Source of the DNA: Lachnospiraceae bacterium
GTDB taxonomy: Bacteria; Bacillota; Clostridia; Lachnospirales; Lachnospiraceae
Assembly: GCA_024691065.1 (NCBI GenBank)
Contig: JAILOA010000407.1
Coordinates: forward strand, 1-8,795
Length of the DNA: 8,795 nucleotides
Direction of reading: 5' to 3'
Under the pieces are notes generated by a model. The model was not told the origin of the DNA, searched no databases, and worked only from the letters and a program-made list of their open reading frames with translations. Shown here piece by piece: positions 1 to 5,701 of the stretch. The translations under genes and the position numbers were made by a program. Each line of letters begins with the position of its first letter. Positions within the stretch are counted from its first letter, which is position 1.

Positions 1-1
1 G

Positions 2-637
2 GTTAAGAATTTTTATGAGCCGGACGAGGCATGTCAGGAAATCAAAATCAAAAGATTTGTTGCTGACATCCTAAGGGACGGTGAGGTTATAGAAATTCAG
101 ACGCGTGCATTTAATAATTTACGGAAAAAGCTTGATGCATTTTTGCCGGATTATCCTGTGACTGTGGTGCATCCGATTATATATCAAAAGAATATTCATT
201 ACATCGAGCGCGAGAGCGGTGAGATCGTGGAGGTCAGGAAATCACCGAAAAAAGGAACCGCATTCGATGCATTCAGGGAAATTTATAAAATCAAAATGTA
301 TCTTAAAAATGAGAATCTTTCAATAGTGCTTCTCTTTGTGAACGCCGAGGAATACAGGCTTTTAAACAAGAATCCCAAATATAAAAAGACACGAACGGAG
401 CGGTATGACCGCATTCCGACAGGTCTTGTAGGTGAGATGTTGTTAAAATCCCCGGAGGATTATGCATCGATTTTGCCGGAAAATCTTCCGGAAGAATTTA
501 CCGTGAGGCAGCTTTCAAAATGTGCACATATAACCCGTGGTACAGCGGGAATTGTTGCAAATGTAATGTGCGATATGGGTGCCATCGAGCACATTTCCAA
601 TAAAGGGAAAGCATATATTTACAGACGGAAAGCATGA
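2..637 (+). CDS. Uncharacterised protein, nuclease-like N-terminus plus winged helix (5' end missing)
   Basis: The reading frame is open from the first bases, so the true start lies upstream; 211 residues are visible. A TTG at 143 is only an internal codon, because the upstream residues (EIKIKRFVADIL, then VIEIQTR) match how I remember this conserved Firmicutes family. The pattern D22 (VADI), E31-I-Q33 resembles a PD-(D/E)XK nuclease core with Gln in place of Lys; this is inference. The middle (about residues 45-150) contains conserved-looking blocks such as KSPKKG, EEYRLLN and RYDRIP. The last 50 residues (LPEEFTVRQLSK to KAYIYRRKA) look like a winged helix-turn-helix, suggesting DNA binding. 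I recall homologs as hypothetical proteins of the DUF8091 type and know no established function. The final ten codons and the TGA lie inside a 72-bp tandem array, so the C-terminus is duplicated downstream. Confidence 0.75.
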   Translation, partial: VKNFYEPDEACQEIKIKRFVADILRDGEVIEIQTRAFNNLRKKLDAFLPDYPVTVVHPIIYQKNIHYIERESGEIVEVRKSPKKGTAFDAFREIYKIKMYLKNENLSIVLLFVNAEEYRLLNKNPKYKKTRTERYDRIPTGLVGEMLLKSPEDYASILPENLPEEFTVRQLSKCAHITRGTAGIVANVMCDMGAIEHISNKGKAYIYRRKA

Positions 638-854
638 AAAACAACACTTCCATACATATACATTTCGTGAATGCAAGGGAAAGCATATATTTACAGACTG
701 AAAGCATGAAAAACAACACTTCCATGTATACACATTTCGTGAATGCAAGGGAAAGCATATATTTACAGACGGAAAGCATGAAAAACAACACTTCTATACA
801 TATACATTTCGTGAATGCAAGGGAAAGCATATATTTATAAAAGAAAAGCATAGG
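605..854 (+). repeat. 72-bp tandem array duplicating the gene's 3' end and stop
   Basis: Three full units start at 605, 677 and 749 (each gggaaagcatatattta...), and a partial fourth starts at 821. The period is exactly 72 bp. Each unit holds the last 10 codons of the upstream gene plus its stop, followed by 39 bp of spacer. The four ends read GKAYIYRRKA-stop, GKAYIYRLKA-stop, GKAYIYRRKA-stop and GKAYIYKRKA-stop (TGA, TGA, TGA, TAG). The last one abuts the terminator hairpin and may be the ancestral gene end. Because 72 is a multiple of three, other frames stay open, including a 68-codon frame from 634 whose ATG overlaps the TGA as ATGA. Units are contiguous, with no spacers of the CRISPR kind. 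Confidence 0.93.
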
Positions 855-895
855 AAAACCCCGCTTAGATGCATAGCATCCGGAGCGGGGCTTTT
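855..895 (+). terminator. Strong intrinsic terminator, probably bidirectional
   Basis: ccccgct (859-865) pairs with agcgggg (884-890). Inside it, gatgc (868-872) pairs with gcatc (876-880) around an ata loop. The stem is followed by cttttaaatt on the plus strand and flanked on the left by aaaa (855-858), which gives a TTTT tract for minus-strand transcripts. It sits between the convergent first gene and the tautomerase/alarmone synthetase operon and can serve both. Confidence 0.88.
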
Positions 896-944
896 AAATT
901 ACAAATAATTAAATCAAGATTAATCAACCTGAAATCAATTTATA

Positions 945-1064
945 AAATCAATCAAATCAAAATTACTCAAATTTAAAACAATTAAATCAAAATCATTCAA
1001 TTTAAATCAATCAAATCAAAATCGCTTAAATTAAAATCAATCAAATCAAAATCACTCAAATTTA
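945..1064. repeat. AT-rich ~30-bp direct repeat array between convergent genes
   Basis: The 19-mer aaatcaatcaaatcaaaat occurs exactly at 945, 1004 and 1034, with a degenerate unit near 976, giving a period of about 29-30 bp. Units end in variants of ctcaaattta. A more decayed stretch of similar composition reaches left to about 911. The array fills the space between the RelQ-like stop (1080) and the terminator, so it would form the 3' UTR of that minus-strand transcript. No convincing coding frame was found in it. Confidence 0.8.
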
Positions 1065-1079
1065 AAAATTAAAACAAAA

Positions 1080-2054
1080 TCAGGTCACCGACCCATACAA
1101 ACCGCGTAACTCTTCAGGTATATGATCATCGGTGGTATCAACATTACGGGCGTTGTTTGTAACCTTTACATTACTACCGATGTTCTGGCTTACATAAGTC
1201 ATATTATCATAGCTGTCGGTGCTCGCAAATGCGTGACTGCTGGTCATGGTAAGAGCCTCTGTCAGTTCATTATAAACTGTACCAAGATTTATGGCAGCCG
1301 AGGCTTCTTCCGGATTACTAGAATCCATATAAGATGAGTCTTCGTCAATAACTGAAGCACTGCCTTTATAATCGGCAGATTTTATAATGCCATCATCCGA
1401 AATGTAATCCGGATTCACGGTGGTCGCCTCATTATAATTTTGAATTCTTTCATTAATCGAAAGCATTTTACTATCCAGAAATGCAATAATATTCGCGCAT
1501 TCCGTAAGTTCCTCGCGAATAGTTTCGGGAGCTTTTCCGTAAAATTTATAATACATTTTATGTTCGAGACTTGCCCAAAAGTCCATCGCTATGGTTCTGA
1601 TCTGAATCTCAACTTTGGTGTCGATACAGTCATTCGAAAGAAAAATCGGAATACTGACTATCATATGATAGCTCCTGTATCCATTAGGTTTCGGGTTAGC
1701 GATATAGTCCTTTATTCTAAGCACGGTGACGTCATTTTGCTTCATGATGGCATCCGCAATCTGGTAAATATCAGAGGTAAAAGAGCAAATAATACGGACT
1801 CCGGCAACATCATTCACATATTTAACGATGTTCTCAACGGTGAGCTCCATATTTTTCTTTCTGATTTTACGTGCAATGCTTTCGCCTGATTTTATACGTG
1901 ACGAAATGTGCTCGATTGGATTGTATTTTTTGGAAAGCTTGAATTCGTTGTTCAAAATCTCAAGCTTTGTGGTTATTTCCTTAAGTACCGAATCGTACAG
2001 AAGGAGTGCCCGATTCCATTCCTCTTCTTCATTGTAATATAATAAATCGTCCAT
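1080..2054 (-). CDS. Small alarmone synthetase, RelQ-like GTP pyrophosphokinase with long C-terminal tail
   Basis: Family knowledge: it transfers pyrophosphate from ATP to GDP or GTP to make (p)ppGpp, in the cytosol. Seen: PIEHISSRIKSGESI (residues 46-60) carries the R53-x-K55-S56 nucleotide-binding motif; NDVAGVR (81-87) supplies metal-binding D82; KDYIANPKPNGYRSYH (115-130) carries the guanine-stacking Y126; VEIQIRT (148-154) carries catalytic E149; and H165 follows in LEH. All key synthetase residues are present and there is no HD hydrolase domain. The first 210 residues align along the whole of B. subtilis RelQ (YjbM) as I remember it. The remaining ~115 residues are a Ser/Thr/Asn/Asp-rich tail with no recognised domain, probably disordered. 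RBS GAGGAA lies 6 nt before ATG. The gene begins 15 bp after the tautomerase stop, with its RBS in that gap, so the two are co-transcribed and probably translationally coupled. Confidence 0.92.
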   Translation of the reverse strand: MDDLLYYNEEEEWNRALLLYDSVLKEITTKLEILNNEFKLSKKYNPIEHISSRIKSGESIARKIRKKNMELTVENIVKYVNDVAGVRIICSFTSDIYQIADAIMKQNDVTVLRIKDYIANPKPNGYRSYHMIVSIPIFLSNDCIDTKVEIQIRTIAMDFWASLEHKMYYKFYGKAPETIREELTECANIIAFLDSKMLSINERIQNYNEATTVNPDYISDDGIIKSADYKGSASVIDEDSSYMDSSNPEEASAAINLGTVYNELTEALTMTSSHAFASTDSYDNMTYVSQNIGSNVKVTNNARNVDTTDDHIPEELRGLYGSVT

Positions 2055-2069
2055 TAAAATTTCCTCAAA

Positions 2070-2411
2070 TTATAAGTTCCTTCCATTCCATCCCCAATCA
2101 TTTGTAGGATGATAAGATACATAAACCTTGTTTGAAGGGATGTCCAACTCTCTTTCAAACAAGTCGCAAATCTGTCCGGTTAATGCTTCATAAGCAGAAG
2201 AGCCGGCATCGCCGAAGAGACTTACATTTACATAAGCTCCTTTGTCAAGCTTCTCACCGCCGAGCCAAAGGTCGTAATCATCATCGATACCAACCATAAG
2301 CCAGGTTTCGGACTTGTGAAGTGTAGTAATATAATTTCCGAGAGCCTGCTTTAAAACTTCCTTCTTCTCATCGGAAACAGGTACTGTAATTTTAGAATCT
2401 ATAAATGGCAT
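2070..2411 (-). CDS. MIF-family tautomerase (phenylpyruvate tautomerase-like)
   Basis: At 113 residues this matches the size of macrophage migration inhibitory factor and its bacterial relatives, which form homotrimers and catalyse keto-enol tautomerisation using an N-terminal proline. Seen: Met-Pro start (MPFIDSKITVPVS), so Pro becomes the N-terminus after Met removal; K33 in HKSETWLMV aligns with human Lys32; VSLFGDAG (63-70) aligns with the human S-I-G-K-I-G segment; and KVYVSYHPTNDWGWNGRNL aligns with the human RVYINYY...VGWNNSTFA C-terminus. There is no signal peptide or membrane segment, so it is probably cytosolic. RBS AGGAGG (2420-2425 on the opposite strand) lies 8 nt before ATG. It is the first gene of an operon with the RelQ-like synthetase. 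The physiological substrate in bacteria is unknown and nothing here identifies it. Confidence 0.88.
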   Translation of the reverse strand: MPFIDSKITVPVSDEKKEVLKQALGNYITTLHKSETWLMVGIDDDYDLWLGGEKLDKGAYVNVSLFGDAGSSAYEALTGQICDLFERELDIPSNKVYVSYHPTNDWGWNGRNL

Positions 2412-2481
2412 TTTAAAATCCTCCTATAAAATAAAATTATTAATTAAAACAATTAAAAAGTAACGTTTGTATTTTGTTTTG

Positions 2482-2544
2482 GGACTCTTTGTAAATAACC
2501 CTCTGCATTAATAAGCAAGGAGCAGAGAGGATTAAAGAATGTCC
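2482..2544 (-). promoter_or_regulatory. Compound hairpin in the leader of the tautomerase operon
   Basis: Read on the minus strand, GGAC (2544-2541) pairs with GTCC (2485-2482), CTTT (2537-2534) with AAAG (2490-2487), and an inner 8-bp stem (2529-2522 with 2506-2499, including one G-T pair) closes a 15-nt loop. No T tract follows, so it is not a plain terminator. It lies about 70-130 nt upstream of the tautomerase ATG within a predicted long 5' UTR. It resembles no riboswitch that I recognise. The role (mRNA stability, protein binding or ligand sensing) is unknown. Confidence 0.5.
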
Positions 2545-2592
2545 GTTTTACTAATAACAGTAGATTTCCTATTTGAATTATCCTGATAAAAA

Positions 2593-2605
2593 ATATACTG
2601 TATAT
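2593..2605. repeat. Perfect 13-bp palindrome atatac-t-gtatat
   Basis: ATATACTGTATAT lies about 40 bp downstream of the predicted operon promoter, within its leader. The arms and single central base suit a dimeric repressor operator, but AT-rich DNA produces such palindromes by chance and no regulator is identified. Confidence 0.3.
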
Positions 2606-2645
2606 CCCCGCAAAACAACCTACTTAAACGATTAACCTGCTTAAA

Positions 2646-2674
2646 ATTGTACAATAAATCGAAAATATAGTCAA
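2646..2674 (-). promoter_or_regulatory. Sigma-A-type promoter for the tautomerase-RelQ operon
   Basis: On the minus strand, TTGACT (2674-2669), a 17-nt spacer and TACAAT (2651-2646) give a near-consensus housekeeping promoter. Transcription should start near 2639, leaving a leader of roughly 230 nt before the ATG at 2411. A second TTGACA (2694-2689) lies upstream, with a TATATT 19 nt away, a possible weaker overlapping promoter. Confidence 0.75.
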
Positions 2675-2751
2675 CGCTTTCTCCTATTTGTCAAACTTTT
2701 TTCACAAATGTTTATAGTTATTATCGGTTAAATCAGTTTAGATGAAATAAC

Positions 2752-2794
2752 AAATTTTGATTGTGTTAAAAAGTGCGACATAGAATCAAAATTT
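2752..2794. repeat. 11-bp perfect inverted repeat downstream of the second synthetase
   Basis: AAATTTTGATT (2752-2762) is the exact reverse complement of AATCAAAATTT (2784-2794), with a 21-bp spacer. It sits 37 bp past the stop of the RelA/SpoT-domain gene and about 80 bp upstream of the next gene's promoter. It could be a 3'-end hairpin of the former transcript or an operator for the latter. The stem is AT-only apart from one pair per arm, so it would be weak as RNA. No good terminator was seen here; a poor one (cgac...gtcg, 2804-2822, then tattttt on the minus strand) lies adjacent. Confidence 0.4.
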
Positions 2795-2830
2795 AAAAAT
2801 ATTCCGACTAAAATTTTTTGTCGTTTGCAA

Positions 2831-3820
2831 TTAATCTATCAAATCATTCTGGAATCTTGACAAATGTTCATACGGTAAAATCTGTCTTCCACGGAAGAGA
2901 CCACAGCCATCATTTATCAATTGATTATTAAATGCCTTGAACATATTTACGTTAACGGCCGATAAATCAAGCTCCTGCAGTTTTGTGAAGCGCTCATACG
3001 CCTCATCAAAATACCTGCACTCTCCGACAGGGATAATGTCACGCCTGGATCTGCTTTCCTCCTGCTGCCTTTCATATCCAAAATGATTTGCCGAGCCGAT
3101 TTCCGCAAGGTCGTCCATATCCTTGGTTCTAAGTTGCACCTCCGAGTAGCACCTCGCTACATTATCATAAAAAGTAATATGTAGAGACTTATATCCAAAA
3201 CTACGTGGACAGGCAACATAATCTCTGTAATACATACGATTATTATTTGAAAGCAGGCTGTTACTGCTCCTTATTTCCATTCCCGAAAGCTCAGCCGTGA
3301 AGCCACGCTGCTCCAAAAATTCGGGCATTACATTTGCAATTTCATAAAGGTATTTAAGCTCCTGTTCTTCCAAATCCATCCCCTCTTTTACGTGGCACTG
3401 GGGAAGCGAAAGTACAATCCTGTACGCAATCAGATCCCTGAAACAAATCAAATTACTCTTGATTTCGGCCTCGCTCGGATAGCAATGATGTTTTTGATAA
3501 TATTCATAGATATATTCGAGTATGTACCCGTTAAATTTTCCTTCCGCACGAATCAGAGACTTAATACGTCCCTTAAATGTAAAGGCGAGAAACGGGTATT
3601 CCTGTGTCATATATTTATAAAATTCTTTTATACGTTGAGACTGGGAAGTAAGGAAGTCGTTGTGTTCGAGTAATTCTATGAGCTGTATGAGAAAATTGCA
3701 ATGAGCCATATCAATTGGGTTATTATCTTTAATTGCGGACTGTTTCAAATCCTTGGAATATTGGTGCAGAATCTTAAGCACCGTATCCCCCGAAAACAGG
3801 TAATCATTTAATGTAACCAT
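2831..3820 (-). CDS. Divergent RelA/SpoT-domain (p)ppGpp synthetase
   Basis: This is a 329-residue protein whose central part is a RelA/SpoT synthetase domain. Seen: FKGRIKSLI (82-90) with R85/K87/S88; FRDLIAYRIV (127-136) with metal-binding D129; YYRDYVACPRSFGYKSLH (197-214), matching the family's DYI-x-PK-x-NGY-x-S-x-H block with stacking Y210; SEVQLRT (226-232) with catalytic E227; and H246 in SANHFGYE. The catalytic set is intact, so alarmone synthesis is likely. The first 80 residues are helical-looking and contain no HD hydrolase motif; the last 70 are unassigned. It is clearly not a recent duplicate of the RelQ-like gene downstream, since similarity is confined to motifs. GGAGG lies 5 nt before the ATG. 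No obvious antitoxin partner is adjacent, which argues against, without excluding, a toxic small alarmone synthetase. The acceptor could also be something other than GDP/GTP. Confidence 0.82.
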   Translation of the reverse strand: MVTLNDYLFSGDTVLKILHQYSKDLKQSAIKDNNPIDMAHCNFLIQLIELLEHNDFLTSQSQRIKEFYKYMTQEYPFLAFTFKGRIKSLIRAEGKFNGYILEYIYEYYQKHHCYPSEAEIKSNLICFRDLIAYRIVLSLPQCHVKEGMDLEEQELKYLYEIANVMPEFLEQRGFTAELSGMEIRSSNSLLSNNNRMYYRDYVACPRSFGYKSLHITFYDNVARCYSEVQLRTKDMDDLAEIGSANHFGYERQQEESRSRRDIIPVGECRYFDEAYERFTKLQELDLSAVNVNMFKAFNNQLINDGCGLFRGRQILPYEHLSRFQNDLID

Positions 3821-3911
3821 ATAAACCTCCGTGGAAATAATTCTTAAGTAGAATGATTTAATATAAAGAAAAAAATGTCCTCTTTACCTTGGGGTCAAAT
3901 TTAATTTCAAA

Positions 3912-3941
3912 ATTATAGCACATAAGGGAAGAAGTATACAA
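3912..3941 (-). promoter_or_regulatory. Extended -10 promoter for the second synthetase
   Basis: On the minus strand, TGCTATAAT (3920-3912) is a consensus extended -10 (TGnTATAAT). A poor -35, TTGTAT (3941-3936), lies 18 nt upstream. Transcription should start near 3905, giving a leader of about 85 nt before the ATG at 3820. Confidence 0.65.
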
Positions 3942-3984
3942 TGATAAATATAGTGTTTTGCTGTTTTGCAGCAATAAATTGTTT

Positions 3985-4014
3985 ATGACAAAATTCAAAC
4001 CGTTTATGTATAAT
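3985..4014 (+). promoter_or_regulatory. Orphan sigma-A-type promoter in the divergent region
   Basis: ATGACA (3985-3990), an 18-nt spacer and a perfect TATAAT (4009-4014) point rightward. The nearest annotated gene starts 280 bp downstream and has its own promoter, so this one would make a long leader or a short separate transcript across 4021-4200. Only short frames lie there, such as 4061-4129 (22 codons) with a poor RBS. Confidence 0.5.
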
Positions 4015-4065
4015 TATATTTATAATAGAGCATTTCTAATATTTCTTATGAGTTAGAAAGATGAT

Positions 4066-4200
4066 GGAAAGGTTAAGACTGCAGCAAAAGAAGAATCATA
4101 TGTATCTCAAGCCCAATTTGTCAGAATGATGAGAGTTGTAATATAGTTGAGTGTGTTGAGATTAACGGAAAGGTCAGGATTGTGGAAACAGAAGAATCAT
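4066..4200 (+). repeat. Diverged 34-bp direct repeat pair
   Basis: ggaaaggttaagactg... (4066-4099) and ggaaaggtcaggattg... (4167-4200) are both 34 bp, differ at 7 positions, and end identically in gaagaatcat; they start 101 bp apart. In matching frames they read GKVKTAAKEES and GKVRIVETEES, so they may be remnants of coding sequence, though neither is part of a convincing gene. The rest of the 3821-4294 gap holds promoters and AT-rich DNA, with no gene that I can support. Confidence 0.55.
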
Positions 4201-4222
4201 TGGGTAAAAATTGAATAAAATC

Positions 4223-4251
4223 TTTACAAAAGCACATATATTTATTACAAT
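4223..4251 (+). promoter_or_regulatory. Sigma-A-type promoter for the ATPase gene
   Basis: TTTACA (4223-4228), a 17-nt spacer and TACAAT (4246-4251) predict a start near 4258, giving a leader of about 37 nt. That leader includes a small inverted repeat, actcg (4259-4263) and cgagt (4272-4276), just ahead of the GGAAGGAG ribosome binding site (4278-4285). It could influence access to the RBS. Confidence 0.7.
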
Positions 4252-4294
4252 ATAGTTAACTCGATTGTAACCGAGTCGGAAGGAGCCGAATAAA

Positions 4295-5674
4295 ATGATT
4301 TTTTTTGGAAGAATAAAACAACTGGAAAAAATTAAAAAGGAAATGCTTTCAGACGAGATGCGGATGACTTTAATATATGGAAGACGAAGAGTAGGAAAAA
4401 GTGAGCTTATAAAGCAAGCAATTAAAGAATCAGGCGTCAAAAGTTTCTATTATGAGTGCAAGCAAGTGACAGAAAAGAGTAACGTTCAAAGTATGTGTCA
4501 GGTTATATCGGAAGTGCAGAACTTGCCTAAATTAGGGTATACCAATATTGAAGATCTATTTAATTATGTATTTTCAACTGCAATGAAGGAAAACATAGTA
4601 TTTGTTTTAGATGAATATCCTTATCTCAGAGAAAATGTAAAAGGTCTGGATAGTATTCTTCAATCACTTATTGATAAGTACAGGGAAAAATCAAAGTTAA
4701 AACTAGTAATCCTGGGTTCATATGTAGATGTTATGAAGTCACTATTGGGACACTCTAATCCTTTGTTTGGAAGAGTTGATTTGGTCATTGATCTTAAACA
4801 AATGGATTATTATGAGTCGGCTATGTTTTATCCTAATCTTTCTGACGAGGATAAGGTTAGGATTTATTCTGTTTTTGGGGGAATTCCATATTACAACAGG
4901 CTCATTGATGATAAGAAGACTGTAAAAGAAAATATAATAGATTTAATTGCTTCACCGGGAGCCAGATTAGAAAATGAAGTTTCTATGTACCTAAGCGCTG
5001 AAATATCTAAGATAGTTAATGCAAATGAGGTGTTTGAAGCACTTGCCAGGGGTTTTACAAAGTACAGCGATATATTGTCACAATCACATGTATCAAGTGG
5101 ACCTACGCTTGTAGATGTACTTGAAAAACTGATAAAAATGGAAGTGGTAGAAAAGAAAGCTCCTATAAATGATGAGGGTAATAAAAAGAAAATGGGATAT
5201 TATATATGTGACAATCTTTCTCTTTTTTATTATCGATATATTTTTAAATATTCATCCCAGTTGGAGATTATGGACCCGGATGTATTTTATGAAAAATATA
5301 TCAACCCTGACTTTGAAGAATATTATGTTCCACATAAGTTCGAAGAAATCTGCAGACAATACCTGGTCAGACAAAACAGGAGTGGAAAGATTGAGCCGGT
5401 ATTAGAAAAAATCGGAAAATATTATTATGATGATCCAAAGACGCATACAAACGGAGAGTTTGATGTTGTTTCGATAGATGAAAGCGGATATGTTTTCTAT
5501 GAGGTGAAATTCAGGAAAAGAAAGATATCAAAAGAAGTAGTAGATGAAGAAATACAGCAGGTAATGAATACAGGTCTTAATTGTTATAAATATGTTTTCT
5601 TCTCCAGATCCGGATTTAGTGTGAAAGAAACAGATGAAATCAGGCATATAGGACTTGACTGCTTGTATAAATAA
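4295..5674 (+). CDS. AAA-type ATPase with C-terminal nuclease-like domain (archaeal ATPase/DUF234 family)
   Basis: A 459-residue P-loop NTPase. Seen: the opening FFGRIKQLEKI is typical of these ATPases; Walker A is GRRRVGKS (29-36, catalytic K35); Walker B is IVFVLDEYPYL (101-111, D106/E107); and LVILGSYVDVM (138-147) is in the sensor position. Residues ~245-290 resemble a winged helix. The C-terminal DUF234-like part holds GEFDVV (387-392) and FYEVKF (401-406), a D...E-x-K arrangement typical of PD-(D/E)XK nucleases (D390, E403, K405). Family members are widespread, often solitary and mobile, and their cellular role is not established; defence or DNA processing is inference. RBS GGAAGGAG lies 9 nt before ATG. 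The gene has its own promoter, is flanked by long intergenic gaps and seems more AT-rich than glmM, consistent with acquisition by transfer. Confidence 0.85.
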   Translation: MIFFGRIKQLEKIKKEMLSDEMRMTLIYGRRRVGKSELIKQAIKESGVKSFYYECKQVTEKSNVQSMCQVISEVQNLPKLGYTNIEDLFNYVFSTAMKENIVFVLDEYPYLRENVKGLDSILQSLIDKYREKSKLKLVILGSYVDVMKSLLGHSNPLFGRVDLVIDLKQMDYYESAMFYPNLSDEDKVRIYSVFGGIPYYNRLIDDKKTVKENIIDLIASPGARLENEVSMYLSAEISKIVNANEVFEALARGFTKYSDILSQSHVSSGPTLVDVLEKLIKMEVVEKKAPINDEGNKKKMGYYICDNLSLFYYRYIFKYSSQLEIMDPDVFYEKYINPDFEEYYVPHKFEEICRQYLVRQNRSGKIEPVLEKIGKYYYDDPKTHTNGEFDVVSIDESGYVFYEVKFRKRKISKEVVDEEIQQVMNTGLNCYKYVFFSRSGFSVKETDEIRHIGLDCLYK

Positions 5675-5701
5675 GGTTTACCGTATGTAGTGTTGTAAAC
5701 C
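5675..5701 (+). other. Hairpin directly after the ATPase stop
   Basis: ggtttac (5675-5681) pairs with gtaaacc (5695-5701) around a 13-nt loop, starting immediately after the TAA. No T tract follows, so it is at best a weak terminator or an mRNA 3'-end stabiliser. The remainder of the 230-bp gap up to rmlD holds no promoter that I would defend. Confidence 0.35.

Noticed and set aside
498..851. Minus-strand 117-codon frame with repeated Cys/Phe-rich peptide (and the nested 515-748 frame)
   Set aside because: It is the antisense of the array and gene end; it stays open only because the 72-bp period is a multiple of three. Its start has no RBS and it runs through the terminator side.
605..854. 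Possible CRISPR array
   Set aside because: Units are contiguous 72-bp copies with no unique spacers, include coding sequence and a stop codon, and no cas gene is present.
900..1078. Replication origin or plasmid iterons
   Set aside because: The AT-rich repeats look iteron-like, but no replication initiator gene or TTATCCACA-type DnaA box is visible nearby and the site is simply between convergent genes.
1440..1889. Plus-strand 149-codon frame
   Set aside because: It lies entirely antisense to the well-supported RelQ-like gene, whose catalytic motifs are unmistakable.
2482..2544. Intrinsic terminator or attenuator in the operon leader
   Set aside because: The hairpin is strong enough, but the following sequence (caaaacaaaata on the minus strand) has no T tract.
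2831..3820. Toxic small alarmone synthetase in a toxin-antitoxin pair
   Set aside because: No small neighbouring gene overlaps or abuts it as an antitoxin would; the next gene downstream is 419 bp away and encodes a tautomerase. The idea remains testable but is not supported by context.
4061..4129. 22-codon frame starting ATGATGGAAAGG downstream of the orphan promoter
   Set aside because: Weak RBS, no recognisable similarity and only a short length; part of it is the diverged 34-bp repeat.
4295..5674. Transposition helper ATPase (IstB type) from an insertion sequence
   Set aside because: The DUF234-like C-terminus with a nuclease motif differs from IstB, and no transposase or terminal inverted repeats were found around it.
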